From contig CAZGQO010000002.1 in the NCBI GenBank assembly GCA_964527925.1, forward strand, positions 186,001 through 250,000: 64,000 bases of DNA, in the 5' to 3' direction. Both the position numbers and the translations under genes were made by a program. The notes under the pieces are model-generated. The model had not been told where the DNA came from and made no database searches. It was given only the letters and a program-made list of their open reading frames with translations. Shown one piece after another: positions 53,230-62,893 of the stretch. The DNA comes from Ch128b sp964527925 (lineage in GTDB: Bacteria; Bacteroidota; Ignavibacteria; Ch128b). Position 1 is the first letter of the stretch. Every line of letters starts with the position of its first letter.

Positions 53230-54180
53230 ATGAAATTCACAAGAAGAAATTTTTTCAAAGTCTCACTTGCAACTCTTGGAACCTATATTCTCAGTAAATC
53301 AGAAAAATTCTTCCCCGAACTTCTCGCAAAAACTTCCCCACTACCAAAACGAACACTTGGCAAAACAGGTTATCAGGTTGGAATTTTCTCACTTGGAGGA
53401 CAGGCTACACTTGAACAACCTGGTACTGAAAAAGAATCGATAAAAATAATTAATCGTGCACTTGATCTTGGAGTAAATTACATTGATACAGCAGCAGCTT
53501 ATGGACAGGGCATCAGCGAAACTTACATTGGCAAAGTAATGAAATACAGACGCAAGGAAGTTTTTCTCGCCACAAAAACTCACCGAAGAACTTACGACGA
53601 ATCAATGAAACTGCTTGAAAAAAGTCTGAAACAATTGCAAACCGATAAAATTGATTTATGGCAGCTTCATAATGTAAGAACCGAAGATGACTTGAAAAAA
53701 ATCTTCGCAAACGATGGTGCAATTAAAGCTCTTGAAGAAGCAAGACGAAGTGGTGTGGTGAGATTTTTAGGCATCACAGGTCATTATGATCCTTTTATCC
53801 TTCAAAAAGCAATTAATGAATATAACTTCGATTGTATTTTAATGGCTTTGAATGCTGCGGATAGACATAACAAATCTTTTATCGATAATCTATTGCCAGT
53901 CGCAGTACAAAAAAATCTTGGAATTATCGGAATGAAAATTCCTGCTCGTGGAAGAATTTTCCATGAGAATGGAATCACATCAATGAAACAGGCTATGGAG
54001 TATGTATTGACTCTCCCAGTAAGTACAATCATTGTGGGAATTTCAACAATTGCAGAGCTTGAAGAGAATATCCGAATTGCCAAAAGCTTCAAACCACTTT
54101 CTGAAGAAGAGATGAAACGACTGGAAGATTTAACTCGGTCTTATTATGACGATGCTGCCTGGTTCAAATCGAAATGGTGA
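53230..54180 (+). CDS. Aldo/keto reductase with twin-arginine signal
   Basis: A 316-residue protein. The N terminus TRRNFFKVSLATLGTYIL carries a twin-arginine export motif. An aldo/keto reductase TIM barrel follows (KRTLGKTGYQVGIFSLGG, NYIDTAAAYGQGISETYIGK, VFLATKTHRR, IDLWQLHNV). The catalytic D, Y, K and H positions are represented by D in YIDTAAAY, Y in AAYG, K in ATKTH and H in QLHNV. Tat-exported members are usual in Bacteroidota; substrate unknown. Confidence 0.9.
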   Translation: MKFTRRNFFKVSLATLGTYILSKSEKFFPELLAKTSPLPKRTLGKTGYQVGIFSLGGQATLEQPGTEKESIKIINRALDLGVNYIDTAAAYGQGISETYIGKVMKYRRKEVFLATKTHRRTYDESMKLLEKSLKQLQTDKIDLWQLHNVRTEDDLKKIFANDGAIKALEEARRSGVVRFLGITGHYDPFILQKAINEYNFDCILMALNAADRHNKSFIDNLLPVAVQKNLGIIGMKIPARGRIFHENGITSMKQAMEYVLTLPVSTIIVGISTIAELEENIRIAKSFKPLSEEEMKRLEDLTRSYYDDAAWFKSKW

Positions 54181-54234
54181 AAGAATGTAACTATACGGGA
54201 AGTGTAATAAATCAAACTTTAAGAATACTCACTC

Positions 54235-54984
54235 TTAACTCAGCATCTGAAAAATCGTTGGGTCATCTGTTGTTATATAATCAACTTCCAGATTTAAAAC
54301 ATTTTTTAATTCGCCCGTCGAGTTCACATTAAAAATTCCAACTTTGAATTTCTGATTTTTAAAAGGTTGAATAAATTCTGGAACTAATCCATCAAAATAA
54401 CAAAGATCAACTCCATCACAATTGGTTTCTCGTAATGTTTCGAAGATTAAATTCTTATAGATTGGATTTTTGCACTTCTTTCGAGAATAAATTGAATCCA
54501 GTATCCACAGTGTCTCGATATCTGGCAAAACACTTTTTGAATATTTAAGAATGTTGGTGAAATACGAAATAATTACTAATCGTTTTTGATTGATGTTTGT
54601 CAATTTTAGCTTTTCCTCGAGAACATCAATAAATTCTTCTCGATTATCTTTAACCTCAATAAATAAACCTTTTTCTGGTGGAATTATATCGATAACTTCT
54701 TCAAAAGTTGGAATTTCTGATTCAATTTGATAAGGATCCTCATTGAGTTTAATTTTCTTTATTTGGTCAAGGTTTAATCGGGTTACAATGAAATTATTAA
54801 AACCTTTTGTGATGCGATTGGTAGTTTCATCGTGAATGCAGACAATTTGATAATCCTTAGTTAACCAGAAATCACCTTCTACAAAATCAGAATTAACTTC
54901 AAATGCTTTCTTAAATGAATCAAGTGTATTTTCTATAAAATTCGAACTAAATCCCCTATGAGCAACAATTAAAGGCTTTTTCAT
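54235..54984 (-). CDS. Glycerophosphodiester phosphodiesterase
   Basis: A 249-residue cytoplasmic GDPD. The catalytic motif is VAHRGFSSNFIENTLDSFKK (His9, Arg10, Glu18), with the metal residues in VEGDFWLTKD and ICIHDETTNRITKG, and LFIEVKDNREE further on. It hydrolyses glycerophosphodiesters to glycerol-3-phosphate and an alcohol. No signal peptide. The upstream patatin gene is 10 bp away on the same strand, so the two probably form a phospholipid-breakdown pair. Confidence 0.93.
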   Translation of the reverse strand: MKKPLIVAHRGFSSNFIENTLDSFKKAFEVNSDFVEGDFWLTKDYQIVCIHDETTNRITKGFNNFIVTRLNLDQIKKIKLNEDPYQIESEIPTFEEVIDIIPPEKGLFIEVKDNREEFIDVLEEKLKLTNINQKRLVIISYFTNILKYSKSVLPDIETLWILDSIYSRKKCKNPIYKNLIFETLRETNCDGVDLCYFDGLVPEFIQPFKNQKFKVGIFNVNSTGELKNVLNLEVDYITTDDPTIFQMLS

Positions 54985-54994
54985 AAGTGCTCTA

Positions 54995-55900
54995 TTATAT
55001 TCCTTCTTTCCATTTTCTCAGAGTCTTTAGCCAAACATTCTTATTGTATAGTTTCTTAATTTCATTCAAATGTATCAATGCAGCATTTTCACCTGCGAAA
55101 ATTATCTCCTTTGCATAATCAAAATCATCCCAATCATATTCCCCAACATAAGGTTCAATTACAAGATCTGCATTTCTTATTAACTCTCGAGTTAAACTAA
55201 AAGTAGAAATGCTGGTCGATCGATACAAAATCTCAAGAATATTTTTAGGTGGATTATGATTTACAATGTTCTTGATAACATTTATTGCTAAATTTTTTTT
55301 TACATTATTTTTTTCAAGCACTCTTACAGGAATTAGATCCGAAATGCTTCCATCCACAAAGAGATGATTATTGATTTGTACTGGTGGAAAAATACCCGGT
55401 ATTGCTGAGCTTGCTTTAACTGCCTTAAGAAGACTTCCACTGGATAGGACTACTTCTTCACCTGAAAATAAATCTGTTGCAACTGCACTAAACTTTATTT
55501 TTAAATTTTCAATCAGAACATCAGGTATGAAACTAAAAATTTCATCCACAAGTTCATCATCAAAATAAGAATCCTGTCTTAATGCTTTAATTAATTGTAT
55601 GCTAGATCCAATAAAATCATAAAATTGTTCCAGGTAATTGTTTTCTCCGCTTTTTTTCTTTTTACTCAGCTTATCAATACCAAGATGTTTATATTTCTCG
55701 CTTGATAATACATCAAGCACAAACGCTTCAACTTCTTCTGCATTTCCAAAGTAAGCATAAAGTCCTCCAACGACTGCACCCATACTGCAGCCCGCTATCT
55801 CGTCAATTTGAATTCCTTCTGAATCAAGAACTTTTAGAACACCAATGTGGGCAAGACCTCTTGCCCCGCCACCGCCAAGTGCAACACCAAACTTATGCAT
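54995..55900 (-). CDS. Patatin-like phospholipase
   Basis: A 301-residue lipid acyl hydrolase. The oxyanion loop GGGGARGLAHIGVL (about residues 9-22), nucleophile Ser39 in AGCSMGAVVGG, and the dyad aspartate in FVDGSISDLIPV are intact. No signal peptide. The closest group is the bacterial RssA/YlbK-like patatins. The GDPD gene follows 10 bp downstream, consistent with joint phospholipid turnover. Confidence 0.93.
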   Translation of the reverse strand: MHKFGVALGGGGARGLAHIGVLKVLDSEGIQIDEIAGCSMGAVVGGLYAYFGNAEEVEAFVLDVLSSEKYKHLGIDKLSKKKKSGENNYLEQFYDFIGSSIQLIKALRQDSYFDDELVDEIFSFIPDVLIENLKIKFSAVATDLFSGEEVVLSSGSLLKAVKASSAIPGIFPPVQINNHLFVDGSISDLIPVRVLEKNNVKKNLAINVIKNIVNHNPPKNILEILYRSTSISTFSLTRELIRNADLVIEPYVGEYDWDDFDYAKEIIFAGENAALIHLNEIKKLYNKNVWLKTLRKWKEGI

Positions 55901-56007
55901 AGGATTAAACCTCCCTAAATAATTTTTAGATTATTACTCATTTTAGTAGAAGTTTAATTTCAAACTTTGATAAAAACATTCAAATAAATTTTTATCAAAA
56001 CAACTGA

Positions 56008-58197
56008 TTATAAATTTTCTTTGATAAAATTAGTAATCAAAGTGAAAAGTTGTTCTCGTGTTTTCCCGCCGTAAATTCCATGATTTTTACCTGGATAAAA
56101 CATCACGCTGAATTGTTTGTTTGCTTTAATTAATTCATCCACAAACACAACAGTATTTTGAAAGTGAACATTATCATCTGCTGTCCCATGAATCAACAGA
56201 AGTTTCCCTATAAGTTTATTTGCTTTATTGATTACTGCACTCTTTTCGTATCCTTCAGAATTTAATTCAGGAGTTGACATATATCGCTCTGTGTAAATTG
56301 TATCGTAGAATTTCCAATGAGTGACAGGTGCAACAGAAACTGCGCACTTGAAATACTCATTTGCCTGTAAAATTGTCAAAGCCGATATATAACCGCCGTA
56401 GCTCCATCCCCAGATTCCAATTCTTTCACCATCAACATATGGAAGTGATTGCAAATATTTAGCAGCTTCGATGAGATCATTTACTTCCCAGTGACCTAAA
56501 TTTTTGTATATTATATTCTTAAAAGATTTCCCTCGACCACCTGTACCGCGATTATCAATCATAAAAATAATGTAACCTTCTTGAGCCATCATCTGATGCC
56601 ATAAAGCTTGTGCACCGCCCCAGGAATCTCTAACAATTTGACTTCCTGGTCCTGAATAATTGTAAAACAGGACTGGATAGCGTTTATTAGGATCAAAATC
56701 AGGCGGTTTTATCATCATGGCATTTAGTATCTCACCATCACTTGTTTGAATTGTTAAAAATTCTGGTTTGCTTAAAGAATATTCACTCAAAGCTTTTTCA
56801 AGATTTTGGTTTGGTACAAGAGTATCCAGAATCCGTCCATTTACATTCATAAGAAAAGTTTTTGGAACTGAAGCAACTGAAGAATTTGTAACGATAAAAT
56901 GTTTTAAGTCCGGTGAAAAGTTGATGTAATTAGTTCCGTTGAAACTCGTAATTCGCTTAAGATTCTTACCATTCATTTTAAGTTGATAAAGATTTCTAAC
57001 TAGTAAATTTTCCATTCCTGAAACGAAGTAAACTACTTCGTTTTTTTCGTCGACATCGACAACATTATCAATTTCCCATTTACCAGATGTAATCTGACTG
57101 ATAAATTTACCTGAAAAATCATAGATGTATAAATGATTGTATCCATCTTTTTCAGAAGTAATCAAAAATCTGTTTTTTGAGGGCAGGAAAGTTAAGTCAA
57201 GTTTTTCCACATCCACCCAGCATGAGTCTTTATCAACATAAATAACTCTGGTTTCGCCAGTTGAGGTATTCCCGAACAAAAGTTCAAGAGTGTTTTGAAG
57301 TCTATTCATACGAATAATTGCGAGTTCATTGGATCGTCCAGTCCAGTAGATTCTTGGAACATAAATATCTCTATTTTCACCGAGATCCATCCATGTGATT
57401 TTGCCGCTTAAAATGTCAACTACTCCAATCTTAACAATCGAATTAGGTGAACCAGCTTTTGGATATCTCATTTTAATGGAATTAAAATAAAGTGAATCAA
57501 ATTGTTGAATTTCAATTTCAGGAACTGGTGATTGATCAAGCTGCCAGAAAGCTATTTGTGATCCATCTTTTGAAAATTGCCAGCCATCGATAATTGAAAA
57601 TTCCTCCTCATAAACCCAATCAAAATGGCCATTGATGATGACTCCATTTCCATCAAATGTTAACTGTCTCTCAGAACGAGTCGCAATCTCATAAATGAAG
57701 AGATTATCATTTTTAACATATCCAAGAAGTTGACTGTCTGGCGAGAATTTTACATTAATTACATTATCGTCATCGGTAACCTTAAATAATTCCTTCTTGA
57801 TTCTATCGTATAGATAAATGCTTCCACCCGATTTAATTGATCTTGCAGGTAGCAATCCAGTAAAAAGAATATACTTTTCATCCGGTGAAAATTCATAATT
57901 CATTATTATGAATCTGCCATCACTGCCATCTACTTTCAAATCAGCCGATGAGACTAAAGTATCTCTTTTTTTGTTTGAAACATCATAGGCAACTATATAT
58001 GTAACTCTTTTTACAAAATCTGATTCTAAAAATGTGAATTTCTTACCTCCGTCTATCCATTTAACCATTCTTAAAGATTGGGAAGAAAATTTTTGACTGC
58101 TCCAGATTTCCTCATTTGTAAATTTCTTTAAATTCGATTGTGCTAAAATTGAACTGGATAGAGCCAGTACCAGAAAAATTAGATTGATTTTTTTCAT
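56008..58197 (-). CDS. Dipeptidyl-peptidase IV-like S9 peptidase
   Basis: From ATG 58197 the product is 729 residues with a signal peptide (LIFLVLALSSSILAQ). An upstream ATG at 58212 adds MRGIS and cannot be excluded. The N-terminal beta-propeller domain (about 30-480) includes SPDEKYILFTG and DNVINVKFSPDSQLLGYVKN and the DPP-IV segment HFDWVYEEEFS. The C-terminal alpha/beta hydrolase has the triad Ser in GWSYGGY, Asp in GTADDNVHF, and His in KNHGIYGG. It removes X-Pro dipeptides from exported peptides. Monocistronic. Confidence 0.95.
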   Translation of the reverse strand: MKKINLIFLVLALSSSILAQSNLKKFTNEEIWSSQKFSSQSLRMVKWIDGGKKFTFLESDFVKRVTYIVAYDVSNKKRDTLVSSADLKVDGSDGRFIIMNYEFSPDEKYILFTGLLPARSIKSGGSIYLYDRIKKELFKVTDDDNVINVKFSPDSQLLGYVKNDNLFIYEIATRSERQLTFDGNGVIINGHFDWVYEEEFSIIDGWQFSKDGSQIAFWQLDQSPVPEIEIQQFDSLYFNSIKMRYPKAGSPNSIVKIGVVDILSGKITWMDLGENRDIYVPRIYWTGRSNELAIIRMNRLQNTLELLFGNTSTGETRVIYVDKDSCWVDVEKLDLTFLPSKNRFLITSEKDGYNHLYIYDFSGKFISQITSGKWEIDNVVDVDEKNEVVYFVSGMENLLVRNLYQLKMNGKNLKRITSFNGTNYINFSPDLKHFIVTNSSVASVPKTFLMNVNGRILDTLVPNQNLEKALSEYSLSKPEFLTIQTSDGEILNAMMIKPPDFDPNKRYPVLFYNYSGPGSQIVRDSWGGAQALWHQMMAQEGYIIFMIDNRGTGGRGKSFKNIIYKNLGHWEVNDLIEAAKYLQSLPYVDGERIGIWGWSYGGYISALTILQANEYFKCAVSVAPVTHWKFYDTIYTERYMSTPELNSEGYEKSAVINKANKLIGKLLLIHGTADDNVHFQNTVVFVDELIKANKQFSVMFYPGKNHGIYGGKTREQLFTLITNFIKENL

Positions 58198-58283
58198 AGA
58201 AATTCCTCTCATATTTCAAGATTTCTCATTAAACTAAATTAAGATTTTTTTAAGTTTGTATAAACAAACACTAAAGGAAGCCT

Positions 58284-59396
58284 ATGGCAACTAAATATCT
58301 ACCTGCTGAAAGAGAATCTAACGATACTATAGAAGAACAAAAAAAATTGATTGAAAATTCGGGTCTATTTAAATATTTTATTAAAGAATTACCTCATCCA
58401 ATACTTATCTTGAATGATAAACGACAAACTATTTTTTATAATCACGCTTTATTAAATATACTAGATACTAATCAACAAATTTATCTTTTCGGTTTAAGGC
58501 CTGGTGAAATTTTTCAATGTGAACACGCTTATGAAGATGATGGGTGTGGTACCACTGAATTCTGTAGATATTGTGGGGCTGCTAAAGCTATTGTAGCAAG
58601 TCTTGCTAATAGAAAAGATATACAAGAATGTAAAATAATAACCATTCATAATGAGGCACTCGATTTTCGGGTATGGACTTTTCCCTTTGAAATTAATAAA
58701 CAAAAATTTACTCTTTTCACCCTCATTGATATTAGTCATGAAAAACGAAGAGAAATATTAGAAAGAATTTTCTATCATGATATTCTAAATACGATAAATG
58801 GGATTAAAGGATTTCTGGAGAACTGTCCCGTTGAAAATATAGAGGAATCAAGAAAATTACTTAACCTTTCCCTTAATTTTGTTAAGATTTTAATTGACGA
58901 AATCCAATCTCAGAGAATTATATCATTAGCCGAGTCAGGCGAGCTCGAGATCCAGCCTGAAGAATTCCCGATTAAGGAAATAATTGATGAAATAATTACA
59001 TTATTTTCACTTCAAACCCAATTTCGAGATACTGCTATTAACCAAAATATCCCAAATGATTTATATCTCTTTACCGATAAAACAATTTTAAGAAGGGTAA
59101 TTTCAAATCTCATTAAAAATGCTTTGGAAGCATCTCAAAGAGGGTCATTTGTCACAATCTCTGTCAATAAATTAGATGATAAAGTCGAAATTAAGGTATT
59201 AAACGAAACAGTAATACCAGAAATGGTTCAACTTCAAATTTTTAAGCGTTCTTTCAGCACAAAAGGAAAAGGCAGAGGACTTGGTACCTATAGTGCTAGA
59301 TTACTAACTGAGAGATATCTCAAAGGTACAATTTCATTTAAATCTATGGAAAGTTTTGGAACAGAATTCAAAATTCTCATTCCCTGTAAAATATAA
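58284..59396 (+). CDS. Sensor histidine kinase with Cys/His-rich PAS domain
   Basis: A 370-residue soluble kinase. The PAS-like region (about 30-150) contains a cysteine-histidine set C79, H81, C88, C94, C97 in the order CEH...GCG...FCRYCGA, suggesting bound metal or an Fe-S cluster. The HisKA-like helix has phospho-acceptor His165 in YHDILNTINGIKGF. The ATPase domain has NLIKNALEASQ and a short G box (FSTKGKGRGLGTYSARLL). No response regulator is beside it. Confidence 0.85.
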   Translation: MATKYLPAERESNDTIEEQKKLIENSGLFKYFIKELPHPILILNDKRQTIFYNHALLNILDTNQQIYLFGLRPGEIFQCEHAYEDDGCGTTEFCRYCGAAKAIVASLANRKDIQECKIITIHNEALDFRVWTFPFEINKQKFTLFTLIDISHEKRREILERIFYHDILNTINGIKGFLENCPVENIEESRKLLNLSLNFVKILIDEIQSQRIISLAESGELEIQPEEFPIKEIIDEIITLFSLQTQFRDTAINQNIPNDLYLFTDKTILRRVISNLIKNALEASQRGSFVTISVNKLDDKVEIKVLNETVIPEMVQLQIFKRSFSTKGKGRGLGTYSARLLTERYLKGTISFKSMESFGTEFKILIPCKI

Positions 59397-59567
59397 TCAC
59401 CGAGATAAACCATTAATTTTTCGACTATTTTGCTTATTTTAGTTGACTAATTCATAAGTTTTAAATCTTTAAGCCCCTGATTTTTTGTCTTGGATATCAG
59501 ATAACCCTGTTTTATATTTGAGTAAGCAATTAGAGGTAAATATCAATAACAAATTCATGGAGGATGT

Positions 59568-60080
59568 TTGAAGTTCTTAGATAGAATCATTCTGATTCTA
59601 ATTTTAGTCTCTTTGTTAGGCTTTTCGTATCTGGTAAATGATAATTCTGCAAATTTTGATGCAGAAAAATCATTTAATATTGATAATCCGAGTCAATTAA
59701 GAAAGCCTAATAACGATTTTTCCAGTTTATCCTCGTTGATTCCAGTAATCACATACAAACCGTTAGGATTAATGAAGGCAAGCTGGTATGGACCTGGTTT
59801 TCATGGTCGTCTGACCGCAAATGGTGAAATCTATAATCAATTTGAATTGACAGCTGCTCACAAATCGATGAAATTTGGAACTTTATTAAGATTGACCAAT
59901 CCAGACAATAATAAATCCATAATTGTGAGAATCAATGATCGTGGTCCTTATGTTGATGATAGAGAATTGGATTTATCCTATGCCTCTGCCAAGGCATTGG
60001 GGATTGTAAAACCAGGCGTGAAAAAATTAAAAGTTGAACTTATTCAAATTTCTGACTCAATAGATTTCTCTAACAGCTAA
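59568..60080 (+). CDS. RlpA-like double-psi beta-barrel protein
   Basis: A 170-residue protein with a signal or anchor (IILILILVSLLGFSYLV) and an RlpA domain (ASWYGPGFHGRLTANGE, VRINDRGPYVDDRELDLSYA). RlpA proteins act on peptidoglycan as lytic transglycosylases or bind denuded strands; the D of NDRGP fits the catalytic Asp. The start is TTG at 59568 after GGAGG with a short spacing, because the ATG 4 bp earlier is out of frame. A strong intrinsic terminator follows. Confidence 0.85.
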   Translation: MKFLDRIILILILVSLLGFSYLVNDNSANFDAEKSFNIDNPSQLRKPNNDFSSLSSLIPVITYKPLGLMKASWYGPGFHGRLTANGEIYNQFELTAAHKSMKFGTLLRLTNPDNNKSIIVRINDRGPYVDDRELDLSYASAKALGIVKPGVKKLKVELIQISDSIDFSNS

Positions 60081-60107
60081 AATTTTGAAAAATCTGAAAA
60101 TTAAAAT

Positions 60108-60137
60108 AAAAAGTCCGCCGCATTGGGCGGACTTTTT
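60108..60137 (+). terminator. Intrinsic terminator after the rlpA-like gene
   Basis: A perfect hairpin, AAGTCCGCC at 60111-60119 with GGCGGACTT at 60126-60134, then a T-run. Flanking A and T runs make it bidirectional in shape. It lies between the convergent rlpA-like and PfpI genes and can serve both. Confidence 0.93.
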
Positions 60138-60163
60138 ATTCTGGATAAGCAATTCAGTCTATT

Positions 60164-60742
60164 TTAAGAGACTTTTGTTCCTAAGACTTCCAAAAATTTG
60201 GCTAACCAATCTGGATGGGCAGGCCAGGCTGGAGCTGTAACGAGATTTCCATCCACAAATGCTTTATCGACTGGAATATCCTGATACTCACCGCCAGCTG
60301 CGTTGACTTCTGGACTTACTGCGGGATAACATGAAACCTTTCTGCCTTTAACTCCGCCCGCTGCAGCTAACAACTGGGCACCATGACAAATTGCAGCAAT
60401 TGGTTTATTATTTTCAACAAAGTGTTTTGTGTATTCGACTACTCTGGGATTTAGTCGGATATATTCTGGAGCCCTACCACCGGGAATTACAAGCGCATTG
60501 TATTCTGCAGGATTTACATTATCGAATGTGGCGTTTAGAGTAAAATTGTGTCCGGGTTTTTCGCTGTATGTTTGATCTCCCTCAAAATCGTGAACAGCAG
60601 TGCGAACTTTTTCACCGGCTTTTTTACCGGGACAGACAGCATGTACAGTATGTCCAACCATTTGAAGAGCCTGAAATGGAACCATGACTTCGTAATCTTC
60701 AACGAAGTCTCCAACAAGCATAAGAATTTTTTTAGATGCCAT
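60164..60742 (-). CDS. DJ-1/PfpI family protein
   Basis: A 192-residue class I glutamine-amidotransferase-fold protein. The nucleophile-elbow Cys119 is in AAICHGAQLLAAAGG. A conserved Glu15 is in FVEDYEVMVPFQAL. Family members include intracellular peptidases, glyoxalase-like and chaperone-like proteins, and activity here cannot be fixed. There is no signal peptide. It is preceded by a 262-bp gap in which I see no other gene. Confidence 0.9.
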   Translation of the reverse strand: MASKKILMLVGDFVEDYEVMVPFQALQMVGHTVHAVCPGKKAGEKVRTAVHDFEGDQTYSEKPGHNFTLNATFDNVNPAEYNALVIPGGRAPEYIRLNPRVVEYTKHFVENNKPIAAICHGAQLLAAAGGVKGRKVSCYPAVSPEVNAAGGEYQDIPVDKAFVDGNLVTAPAWPAHPDWLAKFLEVLGTKVS

Positions 60743-61004
60743 ATAACCTCCGAATTTTTTGTAAAACTAAAATTACTCTGTCTTTTTGTCAAGGTGAAAA
60801 TTCAAAAAAACTTTATCAGAAAATCCATGCAAAATTAGATATAAATTATTTTCGTATACTTCAAAACTATTTGCTTATTCCTCCTTCGATTACAATTTCA
60901 TCTTTATGCAATGTTATAGGTTTGATGAAGTGAACTTTCACATTCCCTTTTTAATCTTTATTTAATAAACCATATTTTAAAATCATTAAGAATGAGATTT
61001 AAAT

Positions 61005-61841
61005 ATGCGGTATTTCCAGTTATTATTTCTTATAGTTCTTATTTTACTTCACTCTAATTCATCTGAAAGCTTTTCTCAAAACACTCGGGAAGATATAATA
61101 ATCAAAATTGACAACGGAGAAATATTTATTCCGTCGAATCTTGAACCTACTTCAAAAAAATTAAATCTTTTAGTTCATCTTCACGGAAGGTTTTCAGTTG
61201 TTCAGAATCTGGTTAAGAAAAGTAACTTCAGTGGAGTTTTAGTCACACTTCATCTTGGACAATTTTCATCACCTTATAGAATCGCTTTTTCTGATACAAA
61301 TTATTTTTACTCAATTATCAGCACTATCAAAAATACTTTACTCGATAAACTTAACCTGCAGATTGATGATAGTAAAATGAATATTTATTTATCTTCTTTC
61401 AGTGCAGGATACGGAGGTTTAAGAGAGATATTAAAAAGCGAAAACTTTTATCAAAGAATTAAAGGGATAATCTTGCTTGATGGATTACACACTGATTATG
61501 TTCTTTTTAACAACCAAAGAATAGTTAATCCAGATCAGATGAAAGATTTCTTAAGATTTGCCCGAGATGCAGTAAGCTTTAAAAAGCATTTCATCATTAC
61601 TCACTCTGAAATTATTCCAGAAGATTATTCCAGCACCACAGAGACAGCAGGTTATTTGATCGACTCAACCAATTCTGAAAGAAGATTCGCTGAAAGGTTG
61701 TTCGATAATGATTTTGTCCAAAAATACTATTCTTTTAATGGTTATTTCAGAGTATTTGGGTTTTATGGGAATCAAGCGAAAGACCATATTCAGCATCTAT
61801 ACAATCTTGATAAATTTTTGAAAATTATAATTGATGAATAA
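61005..61841 (+). CDS. Exported alpha/beta-hydrolase-like protein
   Basis: A 278-residue protein with an N-terminal signal peptide (FLIVLILLHSNSSESFS). The core reads like an alpha/beta hydrolase: the strand LNLLVHLHGRF (about 52-62), the nucleophile-like elbow YLSSFSAGYGGLRE (Ser near 132), and IILLDGLHTDY. The conventional GxSxG is replaced by SxSxG, and the final His may lie in AKDHIQHLYN. No named family. It precedes the ROK gene by 92 bp on the same strand. Confidence 0.7.
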   Translation: MRYFQLLFLIVLILLHSNSSESFSQNTREDIIIKIDNGEIFIPSNLEPTSKKLNLLVHLHGRFSVVQNLVKKSNFSGVLVTLHLGQFSSPYRIAFSDTNYFYSIISTIKNTLLDKLNLQIDDSKMNIYLSSFSAGYGGLREILKSENFYQRIKGIILLDGLHTDYVLFNNQRIVNPDQMKDFLRFARDAVSFKKHFIITHSEIIPEDYSSTTETAGYLIDSTNSERRFAERLFDNDFVQKYYSFNGYFRVFGFYGNQAKDHIQHLYNLDKFLKIIIDE

Positions 61842-61933
61842 CGGGCAAATTATTTTTTATAAATCTCAAACACCAAATAAAATCATGCACATTTAATAAA
61901 TTTGTAAGAATTTGAAGGATGATATAGCTAACA

Positions 61934-62893
61934 ATGAAAAATTTAATTCTGGGAATTGATGTCGGCGGGACATCAATCAAATTTGGTGTCGTAAAATCAG
62001 GAAAAATTTTAGACGAGTTTGCTTTACCAACTCTCGCTTTTGAAAAACCGTCAAAAGTAGTAAATCAATTAGTAACAGGAATTAAAAAAGTCGTTTCAAA
62101 CTTCGATAAAAAAGTTTTTCTCGGAATTGGTGTTGGATTTCCAGGCAAAGTCGATTCGGAAAAAGGAATTGTCACATCAGCTCCAAATTTCAATAACTGG
62201 AATAATGTTCAAGTGAAAAAATCACTAAGCCAGTTTAAGTTACCTGTCTTTATCGATAACGACGCAAACTGTGCAGCTCTCGGTGAATTATTTTACGGCA
62301 AGGGCAAAAAACTGAACAACTTTATAATGATTACAATTGGAACCGGTGTAGGAGGTGGAATAATCATCAATAAAAAATTATTCTGTGGTGAAACTGGCGG
62401 TGCAGGTGAAATTGGTCATATGACAATTGACTATTCAGGTCCTGAGTGCCGATGCGGCAACAGAGGATGTGTAGAAGCTTATGCAGGAATTTCGTATATC
62501 AAACAGAGAACAATTCATAAGTTAAATGAATATCAAGATTCACTAATTCTTGAATTGGTTGATCACAATCTTGATTTGATTGATCCAAAAATAATTAATG
62601 ATGCTGCTCTTAAAGGCGACGAACTGGCAATTAAAATCTTAAAAGAAACCGGATTTTATATTGGAATTGGTCTTGCAAATCTTGCCAATGCACTTGATAT
62701 CCAGCATTTTATAATTGGCGGAGGAATCGCAAATGCCGGTAAAATTTTAGTAGATGCAATTGAAGACTCTATTAAAAATCACGGTATAAAAGATATTGTT
62801 AAAAGAGTGAAAGTCCATTCAGCAAAAACAAAAAATAAAGCAGGTATACTGGGCGCTGCGGCACTGGTTTTAATGAATCTCAATGAAAAATGA
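61934..62893 (+). CDS. ROK-family glucokinase/sugar kinase
   Basis: A 319-residue sugar kinase. ATP and sugar sites are visible in GIDVGGTSIKFGVV, VFIDNDANCAALGE and ITIGTGVGGGIIIN. The ROK zinc site is CRCGNRGCVEAYAG. Probably a glucokinase, but related hexosamine kinases look alike. Its TGA overlaps the ATG of lptD by 3 bp (ATGA), so the two genes are translationally coupled. Confidence 0.92.
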   Translation: MKNLILGIDVGGTSIKFGVVKSGKILDEFALPTLAFEKPSKVVNQLVTGIKKVVSNFDKKVFLGIGVGFPGKVDSEKGIVTSAPNFNNWNNVQVKKSLSQFKLPVFIDNDANCAALGELFYGKGKKLNNFIMITIGTGVGGGIIINKKLFCGETGGAGEIGHMTIDYSGPECRCGNRGCVEAYAGISYIKQRTIHKLNEYQDSLILELVDHNLDLIDPKIINDAALKGDELAIKILKETGFYIGIGLANLANALDIQHFIIGGGIANAGKILVDAIEDSIKNHGIKDIVKRVKVHSAKTKNKAGILGAAALVLMNLNEK

